Positions 1 through 8,390 of a stretch of 64,000 nt of DNA are shown in pieces. Source of the DNA: Candidatus Caenarcanales bacterium. Lineage in GTDB: Bacteria; Cyanobacteriota; Vampirovibrionia; LMEP-6097. Location: assembly GCA_013216135.1 (NCBI GenBank), contig JABSOS010000004.1, positions 143,939 to 207,938 on the forward strand, in the 5' to 3' direction. The notes below the pieces were generated by a model, which was not told the DNA's origin, ran no database searches, and worked only from the letters and a program-made list of their open reading frames with translations. The position numbers and the translations under genes were made by a program. How positions within the stretch are numbered: the stretch's first letter is position 1; every line of letters starts with the position of its first letter.

Positions 1-939
1 CCACCTAAGTTTAATGGGGATCAGGATATAAAAATACTTTTTAAGATTGCAGAGAACGGTAAAGCAAAAATTATAGAGCTAGTGAACCCTTCTGGTAATA
101 AAGAGTATGACCAGTCGTGTATTGCAGCTATAAAACAATCATCTCCATTTCCAAAGTATTCAAAGACTTGGCTCAAAGATGAAAAGAATAAAGAATTTCT
201 TATTGAATTTAATTTTAATTATAACCTTGTAAAAAGCTCTGCAGAAAAAGAAAAAATAGATTATATAAAACAAATACATAATATTATTAATTTAAATTGG
301 CAAGCACCAGAAGAAGATTACTTGGGGACTGGAACTATTAACTTTACAGTTCTTAGTGAAAGAGAGATTGATATTCATGATCTTAATTTAGTTTCGACTT
401 GTCCCTTGTTTAAAGACTCTTGTATTCAAGCAATAAAGAACTCAATACCATTACCAAACTTCCCTATATCTTTAAAAGATGATGTAGAAGCTAATGGTCC
501 TCTTGTCCTAAAACATAAATTTTTGCACTGTCCAAAACAAATGTCACAAATTAATAATCGAGATTTATTTATCATTAAAGCTAAGGGGCTCTTAACTGAT
601 GAAAAAAAACAAATTTTAGCTAAGTTAGGATCTTTGCTTAGTTCTGACTTTATACCTTGTTATACCCTAATGCGTAAAAATAATTACCCAGAGGAATTTG
701 CGAATACTTCTAAAATTACCCTAGATATGCATTATAGGTTAGATGATTTTAAGTTCATTGTAGATGTAAATATTACAAAAGAGTATCCTGGGCTTAAAGT
801 TTTAGGAACTGAAGTAAGGAACCATGTAGTTAAGGTTTTTAAGGATAATATGGATTTTCACAAAAAGTTAATAGAAAAATTTTCTGATTCGAATGAATTT
901 CTATTCATTAGTATTTATTTTGATACTAATGATTTTTAA
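1..939 (+). CDS. TonB C-terminal-like repeat protein, 5' truncated
   Basis: The reading frame is open from base 1, so the true start lies upstream of the window; the GTG at 82 is only an internal codon. About 312 codons are visible. Two tandem segments look like TonB/TolA C-terminal domains: each has a beta strand, then a conserved D-(Q)-SCI-x-AIK-x-S-x-P-(F/L)-P block (codons about 38-51 and 139-152), then a strand rich in alternating aromatic residues. Such domains normally form the periplasmic partner of outer-membrane receptors. The third, C-terminal part keeps a beta-rich look but lacks the motif. The paired Cys in each block is unusual. It converges on the lipoprotein gene with a 17-base gap. 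Function beyond a periplasmic TonB-C-like fold is unknown. Confidence 0.55.
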   Translation, partial: PPKFNGDQDIKILFKIAENGKAKIIELVNPSGNKEYDQSCIAAIKQSSPFPKYSKTWLKDEKNKEFLIEFNFNYNLVKSSAEKEKIDYIKQIHNIINLNWQAPEEDYLGTGTINFTVLSEREIDIHDLNLVSTCPLFKDSCIQAIKNSIPLPNFPISLKDDVEANGPLVLKHKFLHCPKQMSQINNRDLFIIKAKGLLTDEKKQILAKLGSLLSSDFIPCYTLMRKNNYPEEFANTSKITLDMHYRLDDFKFIVDVNITKEYPGLKVLGTEVRNHVVKVFKDNMDFHKKLIEKFSDSNEFLFISIYFDTNDF

Positions 940-956
940 TAACAAATTATTCTTAT

Positions 957-1742
957 TTAATTAAACCCCAAAAACTTTTTAATAGATTTCGGGTAAAGGC
1001 TTAGCTGTGAAAATTTAGTCTTCTCAACTGCTATTTTTAATTTTTCTTTGTCCCTGAGAACTGTTAATGTAACTTCTTTATTTTTCTCAAATATATCATC
1101 GGTGAATTCTATGGGTAAGCCTACGATGTTTTTATCATTTAGAGCTATTACGAGATCTTTTTCCATTAAGCCTGATTTTGCAGCATTACTCCCTTCTCTG
1201 ACTTCTGTAATTTTTATTCCTCTGCTATTCTTCTTATACTCAATCCCATAAATTACTTGGTAGAGTTTAGGTAGGTCAAGAATATAGTTAGGGTTAACAT
1301 ATTTATGCTTCGCATACTTTGAGCATGAATTACCTTCAAAGTTTCCTGAGCTAATTTTATTATTCTTTGTGAAAAATTTTAGAACACAATATGTGTTTTG
1401 ATAGTAACCTCCATAATTGTTTACTGTAGTAGTAATGTTACTGTTGTGGGAAGTATATGCTGAATTACGATTAAAGCTAGTATGTGCACCACCTCGATTC
1501 TGAGTATTTGCAACTGTAGTTTCTGGTATGTACTGAGTTTCATGGAAGCCATATACATAAACAGGGTTTCCATCAGAGACTAGTGTGTTTTTAGGTTCAC
1601 CGAGTTGTTTTTTTAAATCATTTACTGGATAGTTAACATAGGAGTTTATTACTGTCGTGAGCTTTTTATCTGTCGAGCAGCTAGTTACCATAAGGCAAAT
1701 CATTAATACAATGGCTCCAGTTCTTAACTGTTTTAAAAACAT
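957..1742 (-). CDS. PDZ-domain lipoprotein
   Basis: A 261-residue predicted lipoprotein. The N-terminus has a basic start, a hydrophobic core and a lipobox V-T-S-C with Cys22. The segment around residues 40-60 (DLKKQLGEP) resembles the short repeat of SmpA/BamE-type outer-membrane lipoproteins. The middle is rich in Asn, Ser and Tyr. Residues about 165-245 form a PDZ-like domain (GIKITEVREGSNAAKSGL, then KDLVIALNDK). It is probably anchored at the periplasmic face and binds peptides or partner proteins, but no protease domain is attached. A perfect TATAAT lies 7 bases before the ATG, so the mRNA is predicted leaderless. Confidence 0.65.
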   Translation of the reverse strand: MFLKQLRTGAIVLMICLMVTSCSTDKKLTTVINSYVNYPVNDLKKQLGEPKNTLVSDGNPVYVYGFHETQYIPETTVANTQNRGGAHTSFNRNSAYTSHNSNITTTVNNYGGYYQNTYCVLKFFTKNNKISSGNFEGNSCSKYAKHKYVNPNYILDLPKLYQVIYGIEYKKNSRGIKITEVREGSNAAKSGLMEKDLVIALNDKNIVGLPIEFTDDIFEKNKEVTLTVLRDKEKLKIAVEKTKFSQLSLYPKSIKKFLGFN

Positions 1743-1749
1743 AAAAAAG

Positions 1750-1755
1750 ATTATA
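1750..1755 (-). promoter_or_regulatory. -10 element of the PDZ lipoprotein gene
   Basis: Read on the minus strand this is a perfect TATAAT, ending 7 bases upstream of the ATG at 1742. Transcription would start at or next to the A of the ATG, leaving no room for a ribosome binding site. Confidence 0.55.
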
Positions 1756-1783
1756 GTATGGCTTGAAAATATTTACTTGGATC

Positions 1784-2482
1784 TTAATTATAATTAACTA
1801 GAACTTGTATTTTTCCCTGAAGCCAAATTAGTGAAGGGTAAGCTGCAAGCCATATCCACAGGAATCGATTGAACCCAAAAAGTAACGTATTTCCTAAATG
1901 AAAACTGAAAACTAATCCTAAAGCTATATATAGTATTACTTTACTAAAGAAAGCAAGTGGGAATAAGAATTCGATTAATATAGTGAACCAAGAAAGCATA
2001 AATAAAAAATTTGGATGCTCTTTTAACGACCTTATTGCTTCACTTGCTGGATAAGCTGAGAAATGAAAAATATCTTTTAATGCTTGTCCTGAACGCCAAT
2101 CTGGATTGGTGATTTTTACCCAGCCAGCTATAAAATATGACATAGTTACTTGCAAAGCTAAATAGAGAAAAGCAATTTCTTGTAAGAGTAGATTTTGGGT
2201 GAAGTGAATGAAGTTTAAGCAACACAATATTAATAAAGTCATGCGGTCACAGCCACCATTGTAAGGACCCTGGAAGCGATTCAAGATTAAAAGCCCTAAG
2301 ATTAAAAGAATTAATAGAACCCATTTCGTAGAAATTCCGAGTAATAGTAGAAGACTAAAAATGATTCTGGGGATGAAATGTCTTTTTTCATTACTAAATG
2401 AACTTTTGTGTTCAAAGCTTTGTTGAATTAATGAAATACTTAAAAGTATCTCTGTTAAACGAATAGCTTGATCAAAGTTCAT
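1784..2482 (-). CDS. HTTM-like polytopic membrane protein
   Basis: A 232-residue membrane protein with about five or six hydrophobic segments. It carries features of the HTTM / vitamin-K-carboxylase-like membrane family: a YNGGCDRM loop after the second segment, the FIAGWVKITNPDWRSGQAL segment after the fourth, and a late FHLGNTLLFGF helix. Its start overlaps the end of the upstream minus-strand gene (2472-2915) by 11 bases, so the two are translationally coupled. Paired genes of this kind occur in other bacteria, but I know of no settled biochemical role. The family call rests on motif resemblance only. Confidence 0.5.
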   Translation of the reverse strand: MNFDQAIRLTEILLSISLIQQSFEHKSSFSNEKRHFIPRIIFSLLLLLGISTKWVLLILLILGLLILNRFQGPYNGGCDRMTLLILCCLNFIHFTQNLLLQEIAFLYLALQVTMSYFIAGWVKITNPDWRSGQALKDIFHFSAYPASEAIRSLKEHPNFLFMLSWFTILIEFLFPLAFFSKVILYIALGLVFSFHLGNTLLFGFNRFLWIWLAAYPSLIWLQGKIQVLVNYN

Positions 2483-2915
2483 CTATGCGATCCCCTGTTA
2501 ATTCTTCTAAGCTTGATTCATAAAGAATATGAGTTTCTAGGTCTGATGCTTTTCGATTGATAAAAATGATTCTAAATTCAAGAAATTTGTTTTCTAAACT
2601 TGAACCAGAGGTAATTAAATATTTTTTGATTCGCATTTTAATCTCCGTATCTGCATGCTGACTGGGCTCTATGATTAAACTCTCTGCGCAGTTAATCATA
2701 TACATGGTTTCATTCCATTCTGCGTTATAAAAGAACCTAAGAATATTACTAAGTAATGAAATTTTTCGAGGGCGCGGGCGAAACTCTTGCCAGTTTATAT
2801 TCTCATTCGGTGAACTTAAAAGTCTAAATTCTATACGTGGTGATGGAGCAATTTCTTTAAAGAATTGCCATGAAGGGAGGAGGATTGGTAGAAGTAGCTT
2901 TAAGGTTTTTATCAC
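2472..2915 (-). CDS. Small partner protein of the HTTM-like gene
   Basis: A 147-residue protein starting at a GTG. The hydrophobic N-terminus is followed by LPSWQFFKEIAPSPRIEFRLL, which resembles the PSWRFFD-type opening of small proteins encoded beside HTTM-like membrane proteins. The rest is mixed alpha/beta with no catalytic motif. It overlaps the membrane-protein gene by 11 bases, so both probably act together at the inner membrane. A TATACT hexamer at 2924-2929 (minus strand) ends 8 bases before the GTG, supporting that start and a leaderless mRNA. Confidence 0.5.
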   Translation of the reverse strand: MIKTLKLLLPILLPSWQFFKEIAPSPRIEFRLLSSPNENINWQEFRPRPRKISLLSNILRFFYNAEWNETMYMINCAESLIIEPSQHADTEIKMRIKKYLITSGSSLENKFLEFRIIFINRKASDLETHILYESSLEELTGDRIDEL

Positions 2916-3014
2916 TTAAGAATAGTATATGCGAATAATTAAAAGTCCTTTCAAAAAACAGATAATTATTAGTAATTCGTATATCATATTCTTATCGCAG
3001 TTGCTACCGCTAAC

Positions 3015-3971
3015 TTGAACAGACCTTATATTCCCCCTGCTCAAGAATCTTTCCCAAAAGATGAGTGGTCAAAGGACGAAACAGAATTTTTAAATGAACT
3101 AAGTGATGATTCACTGGCAAAAGAACTTGCTTTATACACTAATGTAGATGAAGTTCCGAGTGAAGAAAGTACAGGTACTTCTAATCTATCTCGAAAGTAT
3201 CGCTTTTTAGGTTATGCAGGAGCTTCAATGCTTCATCTTTTCGCTGCTGCAGCAAGGTTTATTGGTTTTGGTGAGGAGAAAGTGAATCTCTTTGAGAAAG
3301 TTGCTTTGCGAACATCAAAGGCTGTACATACTCTTGCTTACGCAGTTCTTGCTCATCAAGCATTTAAAGATAATCGTGCTTTAGATGCTTTAGCTAAAGC
3401 TTTAGACCCTCTGATTTCGAATTTTTTTTCAATTGAAAATATTAATCTCTCCAAAGGAATCAGTGGTGGTTTACAGTTACTTGATTTTTCGCAGGCTTCA
3501 TTCAATGATTTGAGTTCTAACTTAAAAGAAAATCTTGGAAGAAGTATCAAATTAACGAAGTCGATGGCAAAGGAAATATATAATAAAGATCTTTTTACAA
3601 AAAATAGAAAAGTTTTTGTAGCTCCTCATAAAGAAAAAGGGCACAGTCTTGCTCTATCTGGGCATTTTGTTTTATTGAGTTCTATACTTGGTTTAGCTTT
3701 CAAAGAGCTTAATAAACCTATGGATTTACTCCGGGTTTTCAGCTCAATGGCTTCTAATGCTGTTGCTATTCAACACCCAGACTCTCAAAAAAATGTTTCT
3801 GGTCTTTTATTCACTATTTATGGGGTTTTAGATTCGACTCAAAAGCTAGTGACTAAGAATCAAGCTAATTTTATCAATCAATTAAATATGGCAATTTATG
3901 ATTTTGCAATATTCTTGTATGGTGATTTATCTAATAAGAGGTCTAATTCTGAATTTCATAATTATCAGTAA
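3015..3971 (+). CDS. Orphan helical protein, tandem paralog A
   Basis: A 318-residue protein I do not recognise. After an acidic, probably disordered N-terminus (residues 1-55) comes a mostly helical domain that is closely matched by the next gene. Shared blocks include EK(V/I)ALRTSK, LDPLISNF, NLSKGISGGLQ, GHSLALSGH, QHPDSQKN and AIFLYGDLSNKRS. Several helices are amphipathic or moderately hydrophobic (residues about 60-80 and 100-115), so membrane association is possible. No signal peptide is evident. The start is uncertain: no ATG or GTG fits, and TTG at 3015 aligns with a TTG in paralog B (both followed by Asn-Arg/Ser-Pro-Tyr). No metal or nucleotide motif is visible. Confidence 0.6.
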   Translation: MNRPYIPPAQESFPKDEWSKDETEFLNELSDDSLAKELALYTNVDEVPSEESTGTSNLSRKYRFLGYAGASMLHLFAAAARFIGFGEEKVNLFEKVALRTSKAVHTLAYAVLAHQAFKDNRALDALAKALDPLISNFFSIENINLSKGISGGLQLLDFSQASFNDLSSNLKENLGRSIKLTKSMAKEIYNKDLFTKNRKVFVAPHKEKGHSLALSGHFVLLSSILGLAFKELNKPMDLLRVFSSMASNAVAIQHPDSQKNVSGLLFTIYGVLDSTQKLVTKNQANFINQLNMAIYDFAIFLYGDLSNKRSNSEFHNYQ

Positions 3972-4070
3972 AACTTGCGAGCAGGGTAATGTAAAGATAC
4001 TATGTGGAAATACGTATATTGCTAATAATTGATCTATGATAGTAAGGCTGTCAATATTTCAATAACTAAT

Positions 4071-4943
4071 TTGAATAGCCCTTATACTTTTACCGAAAGA
4101 AGTTTTGTTGAACCAAAAATTGTGGAGCCAGAAAGTGATGAGCCTCCTGAAACAAAAAAGGATAATCGTAAGATTCGTTTATTAGGTTACTCAGGAGCAG
4201 CTGCATTGCATGGTGGGGCTGCAATTGCAAGACTTTTAGGGTTAAAGTCAGAGAAGTTAGATGTTTTTGAGAAGATTGCTTTAAGAACTTCTAAGACAGT
4301 TCATACTATTATTTATTCTTTGCTTGCAAAAGATGCATTTAGAAAAGGTAGAGCTTTAGATGCAATAGCAAAAATCCTTGATCCTCTTATCTCAAATTTT
4401 AGTAGCGTTGGTAACATGAATTTATCTAAAGGGATTTCAGGTGGCTTGCAAATTTTAGATTTTTCGCAAGCTAAACATGGTGATCAATGTCCTGATTTTA
4501 TGAAAAATTTAGCTAATAGTTTTAAGCTAACAAAAACAATGGCAAAGGAAATTTACAGTAAAGACTCCCTAACAGAAAATCGTAAAATCTTTGTTGCTCC
4601 TGAAAAAGAGGAGGGGCATAGTCTCGCTTTATCAGGACATGGTGTTCTTGCATCATCTATTTTAGGTTTGATGTTTAAGCCTTTGAATAAATCAATGAAT
4701 TTTATTCGGAATGCATCTGCGATGCTCTCAAATACCATAGCAATGCAACATCCAGATTCTCAAAAAAACATTTCAGGTTTATTATTTAATAGCTATTCTG
4801 TATTAGATACGGTTCAGAAATTCCTATCTAAACCGAAAGCTGACTTCTTAAATCAAGTTAACATGGCTATTTATAATATCGCTATATTCTTATATGGTGA
4901 CCTTTCTAACAAAAGATCTCTTGAGCAGTTTGAAAATTACTAG
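4071..4943 (+). CDS. Orphan helical protein, tandem paralog B
   Basis: Paralog of the preceding gene, clearly more than half identical over about 250 residues, with the same block order and the same C-terminal GDLSNKRS ending. The frame is open back to a TTG at 4029, but TTG at 4071 aligns exactly with the start of paralog A and gives a matching N-terminus (Asn-Ser-Pro-Tyr). I therefore prefer 4071. The upstream regions of both genes also share a CGTATAT segment. The stop overlaps the stop of the convergent helicase gene through the tetranucleotide CTAG at 4940-4943. Function unknown; a recent gene duplication followed by divergence of the acidic N-terminus is the simplest history. Confidence 0.6.
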   Translation: MNSPYTFTERSFVEPKIVEPESDEPPETKKDNRKIRLLGYSGAAALHGGAAIARLLGLKSEKLDVFEKIALRTSKTVHTIIYSLLAKDAFRKGRALDAIAKILDPLISNFSSVGNMNLSKGISGGLQILDFSQAKHGDQCPDFMKNLANSFKLTKTMAKEIYSKDSLTENRKIFVAPEKEEGHSLALSGHGVLASSILGLMFKPLNKSMNFIRNASAMLSNTIAMQHPDSQKNISGLLFNSYSVLDTVQKFLSKPKADFLNQVNMAIYNIAIFLYGDLSNKRSLEQFENY

Positions 4944-6421
4944 TGTCTATGTTTTTTCTTGTGTCCACCACCAGATTTTAAAATAGGCTTACGCTTATGG
5001 TGTTTACCGGTTTTTTTGAAGCCACCGCCACCAAATTTATTGTTGCCACCGCCACCACTTCTATGATGTTTTCTCTCTCTATGAGATGATTTTGGTTTTT
5101 CAAATTGAATTTTTGAATTTAAATTATTAATTTTACTTTCTGATAGATACTTTAAAATTAAAGCAAAAATTTGGTCTTCAAATAAATTCATTTCTTGGCA
5201 TAGTTCTAAGAATTGACTTACAAGTTTTTCATCATGTTCTTGTAGTTTTACTGAAGATATATCATTCTTGATAGTGTGTAAGACTTGTCTTTGGATATCA
5301 TTAATTCCAGGGATTTTAGCTTCAGTAAGCTTCAGTTTTTTCATACGTGCAGTTTTACGCATATGCTCTAATTCATTTCTACCGATGAAACTTAAAGCTA
5401 GACCTTCACGACCAGCTCTTCCTGTTCTTCCTATTCTATGAACATAGTCTTCACCGAATCTTGGAAAGTCGTAGTTTATAACTGCACTTAAGTCGTCAAC
5501 GTCTATTCCTCTTGCTGCAACATCTGTAGCGATTAAGAACTTAATAGCTCCTTTTCTAAAGGCAGCCATTACTTTATCTCTTTTCTTTTGATCTAAATCA
5601 CCGTGAAGAGCTGCAGCTGTATAGTTATTTTCAAGTAAAACTTCAGTTAGTTCATCTACTTTAATCTTAGTGTTACAGAAAATTAATGCAGATTCAAAGT
5701 TATAGAATGCTATGAGTCTTTTTAAAGCTTCAGTTTTATCTCTAGATTGAATCTCATAGTAAAGTTGCTTAATCTGTCTACTTTGCTCTTGGCTGTCCAT
5801 CACACTAATGTGTTCAGGGTTTTTCTGGAACTCTTCCATTAAAGCCATTAGCTTTTTATTCATAGTGGCAGAGAACATAACAGTCTGTCTGTCTTCTGGC
5901 GTTTTAGAAAGTATAGTCTCTATATCTTCATGGAAGCCCATATCAATCATTTGGTCAGCTTCATCTAGGATAAGTGTAGTTAAATAATCTAAGTTTAAAG
6001 TTCCTCTTCTCTGGTGATCCATTATTCTTCCAGGAGTACCGATAATGATTTGTTTTTTATTCCTTTTTAAGGCTTTTAACTGGATGCTAATATTTTGACC
6101 ACCATAGATAGCAAGAACTTCTACATCCCTTTTCGTTTCAGTTAACTTTTCAAATTCATTTGCTACCTGAACTACTAGTTCACGGGTAGGGCAAAGAACT
6201 AAGACCTGTGGGTCTCCTAATTCTGGGCTAATGTTTTCTACGGCAGGGATTGCAAAAGCAATGGTTTTCCCAGTTCCAGTTTGAGCTTGTCCGATGATAT
6301 CTCTACCATCAAGCAAAGCAGGGATAGCTTTAGTTTGGATAGGTGTAGCTTCTGAAAAGCCCATTCTATCTAAAGTAGCTAAAGTTTCTGCGGATATGTT
6401 TAGTTCGTTAAATTTAGACAA
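4940..6421 (-). CDS. DEAD-box ATP-dependent RNA helicase (DeaD/CshA-like)
   Basis: A 493-residue RNA helicase with every core motif in order: Q-motif (F5...PIQT), motif I AQTGTGKT (46-53), Ia PTREL (78-82), Ib TPGR (129-132), II DEAD (153-156), III SAT (184-186), IV IFCNTK, V ATDVAARGID and VI HRIGRTGR. After the core come about 60 helical residues and then a Gly/His/Lys-rich tail typical of RNA-binding extensions. It should unwind structured RNA in mRNA decay, ribosome assembly or cold adaptation. The start is a TTG; a TGCTAAGAT extended -10 (6431-6439, minus strand) ends 9 bases before it, so the message is predicted leaderless with a TTG start. Confidence 0.93.
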   Translation of the reverse strand: MSKFNELNISAETLATLDRMGFSEATPIQTKAIPALLDGRDIIGQAQTGTGKTIAFAIPAVENISPELGDPQVLVLCPTRELVVQVANEFEKLTETKRDVEVLAIYGGQNISIQLKALKRNKKQIIIGTPGRIMDHQRRGTLNLDYLTTLILDEADQMIDMGFHEDIETILSKTPEDRQTVMFSATMNKKLMALMEEFQKNPEHISVMDSQEQSRQIKQLYYEIQSRDKTEALKRLIAFYNFESALIFCNTKIKVDELTEVLLENNYTAAALHGDLDQKKRDKVMAAFRKGAIKFLIATDVAARGIDVDDLSAVINYDFPRFGEDYVHRIGRTGRAGREGLALSFIGRNELEHMRKTARMKKLKLTEAKIPGINDIQRQVLHTIKNDISSVKLQEHDEKLVSQFLELCQEMNLFEDQIFALILKYLSESKINNLNSKIQFEKPKSSHRERKHHRSGGGGNNKFGGGGFKKTGKHHKRKPILKSGGGHKKKHRH

Positions 6422-6430
6422 GACGGATCA

Positions 6431-6439
6431 ATCTTAGCA
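6431..6439 (-). promoter_or_regulatory. Extended -10 TGCTAAGAT of the helicase gene
   Basis: Minus-strand TGC directly followed by TAAGAT, 9 bases upstream of the TTG start. The same TGC plus TANNAT arrangement precedes at least five other genes in the window. Confidence 0.5.
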
Positions 6440-6506
6440 GATATGAAAAAAAAATACTGATTTATTCGTTGTTTGTGATAGAATATTCGCAAATTAATAC
6501 AAAATT

Positions 6507-7625
6507 ATGAATATGTCACAGATGAACTCAGCTGCTCGTCAACTTAGTAATATTGCGAAGTTTGACTTACCTTCTAACAAAATAGAAGGGCAGAAAGAAA
6601 GGGGAAAAGTACTGGTCCAAGTTAGAGTAGGGCAAGAAGCTGAAAATAGAGGTCTTGCTTCAAAGGATGGAAGTATTAACAAAGTTAGTCTTCAAGGGAA
6701 AGCTTGGTTACCTCTTAAGGAGAGGAAGCATTTAGATATAGCTATGTTAGCTAAAAACCCAGAATATAAAGAACCTATCGTTGATGATGTAATGAATAAG
6801 TTAACTGTAGCTTTTGAACAAGCTTTATATCCACAGCAGTTAAAATTGCTTGAAAAGGGTTCATTTCAAGGACTCAATATTTTGATAGCAAATAACACAG
6901 ATTTGAATCAACAAATCGAAATAAGGCAAGGTTTGGATAGGGAGATTTGGCAGGATTTTAAAGAGGTAGTAAATAAACTTGCTCAATATGAAAAAACAAA
7001 TAACCTTGAAAGATATTCTGATATGCCAGAGGTAAATGTTTTTAATACAGATATTAATTCTAAATTAGTTTCTGCTATGCTCAAAACTTTAAATGAAGGA
7101 AGGGAGCAAATTCAGTTTGGTCTAGAAGATGTTCAAAGTTTTTTTAATACTTTAAATAAAACTTTAGCTGCTAATTTTGATGAGGTACCTTTTTTATCTT
7201 TCAATACAAAAGAAGGCTTTGAGGATCTATATAAATTTATTAATAATGAAGATAGACAGCGTTCTATTAATAGATCACTTTTAAACAAAGCAGATTATCA
7301 AAAGATTTTTCAAGTATTATTAACCTCAATGCAAGCAGTCATTGCAGAGGAAAGTAAAGCAACAGAACAAGTTTCAGAAACTTCCCCAATCCTAGATGAG
7401 ATTAAAGATGCTGGGGTAAAAAGAGTTCTTGAAATTTTATTACCAGATATCGCTGCTATAAAGTCAGTTGGTGATTTACAGACTGCTCTTGAAGAGATAG
7501 AGATTTTTGCTTTAAATAGAACTCTTTTTATAAATGGAATTGAAAAAGATGACTTTAATAATGTCATTGAAAGTCTAGCTGCTAAATCTCAAGCTAAAAA
7601 AGATTTATCTCTTAGTAATTCTTAA
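6507..7625 (+). CDS. Orphan hydrophilic protein
   Basis: A 372-residue protein I do not recognise. It is hydrophilic, without signal peptide or membrane segment, and mostly helical by composition with many Asn, Gln and Lys. The region around residues 30-80 (VLVQVRVGQEA, then a LQGKAWLPLKERKHLD stretch) may be a small beta domain; the remainder is a chain of helices. It stands alone between the helicase and a methyltransferase. Two in-frame ATGs (6507 and 6513) are possible starts. A TAGAAT at 6479-6484 is a candidate -10. Cytoplasmic scaffold or exported effector-like roles cannot be told apart. Confidence 0.6.
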   Translation: MNMSQMNSAARQLSNIAKFDLPSNKIEGQKERGKVLVQVRVGQEAENRGLASKDGSINKVSLQGKAWLPLKERKHLDIAMLAKNPEYKEPIVDDVMNKLTVAFEQALYPQQLKLLEKGSFQGLNILIANNTDLNQQIEIRQGLDREIWQDFKEVVNKLAQYEKTNNLERYSDMPEVNVFNTDINSKLVSAMLKTLNEGREQIQFGLEDVQSFFNTLNKTLAANFDEVPFLSFNTKEGFEDLYKFINNEDRQRSINRSLLNKADYQKIFQVLLTSMQAVIAEESKATEQVSETSPILDEIKDAGVKRVLEILLPDIAAIKSVGDLQTALEEIEIFALNRTLFINGIEKDDFNNVIESLAAKSQAKKDLSLSNS

Positions 7626-7648
7626 ATACGCATTAAAGACAATTAACT

Positions 7649-7676
7649 TTGAAATTCTTCAAAAAGGTTATAGAAT
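7649..7676 (+). promoter_or_regulatory. Promoter of the methyltransferase gene
   Basis: TTGAAA (7649-7654), a 16-base spacer and TAGAAT (7671-7676), ending 9 bases before the ATG at 7686. This is one of the clearest two-box promoters in the window and predicts a leader of at most a few bases. Confidence 0.5.
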
Positions 7677-7685
7677 TAACAAAAT

Positions 7686-8390
7686 ATGAGTTCTCAAGCA
7701 CAAAATACCGATATCGTAGAACATTTTGATAAAAATAGAGCAGCTGAATACGATAAAGATATAGTTTCTTTCATCCCTGGCTATGATTTAATTCATGAAT
7801 CTAACCTCGCTATGTTCCGTGAGAAGAATTTAGCTAAAGCTAATGTTTTAGTTGTGGGTGCGGGTACTGGGAAGGAGTCAATTTCTCTTGCAAGTGGCTT
7901 TCGTGAGGTTAATGTTACTGCTGTTGATCCATCTAAAGCCATGCTTGAGTCGTTAAAGTCTAAGGTTAATGATTTGAAGCTTGTAAATATTGATTTTATT
8001 TGTGATTATGTTGCAAATCTAAAGGGTGAAAGCTTTAATTTCGCTAATTCTATTCTTGTTATGCATTTTCTTCCTGATCGTGGTGAGAAATTAGACTATT
8101 TAAGAGAAATTTATAAGCGTTTAGAGCCGATGTCTGAACTTATTTTAGTGGATTTCATGAAAATCGAAGATGAATGTCAGGATCGTGCGATTATGCAGGC
8201 GATGAAAAATTATCAATTAAGTATAAGCCCAAGCCCTGAGAAAATAGAAGAAGCTCACGAGAAAATTAAAACAAACTTACATAGAATTACAGAATCGCGT
8301 TTGTTTGATTTAGCTGAAAAGGCAGGATTCTTTAAACCGATAAAATTCTTTCAATCCTTCCTAATAGGTGGTTATATTCTTAGGAAGTAA
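7686..8390 (+). CDS. SAM-dependent methyltransferase, class I
   Basis: A 234-residue Rossmann methyltransferase. Motif I is VLVVGAGTGKES (residues about 55-66), the acidic end of strand two is AVDPSKAML, and motif IV/post-I is NSILVMHFLPD followed by RLEPMSELILVDFM. The overall layout, including the helical insertion EEAHEKIKTNLHRITES near the C-terminus, is reminiscent of CmoA-type enzymes that modify wobble uridine in tRNA, but the specific CmoA residues cannot be confirmed by eye. A small-molecule methyltransferase is equally possible. The 3' end overlaps the convergent MATE gene by 11 bases. Confidence 0.75.
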   Translation: MSSQAQNTDIVEHFDKNRAAEYDKDIVSFIPGYDLIHESNLAMFREKNLAKANVLVVGAGTGKESISLASGFREVNVTAVDPSKAMLESLKSKVNDLKLVNIDFICDYVANLKGESFNFANSILVMHFLPDRGEKLDYLREIYKRLEPMSELILVDFMKIEDECQDRAIMQAMKNYQLSISPSPEKIEEAHEKIKTNLHRITESRLFDLAEKAGFFKPIKFFQSFLIGGYILRK

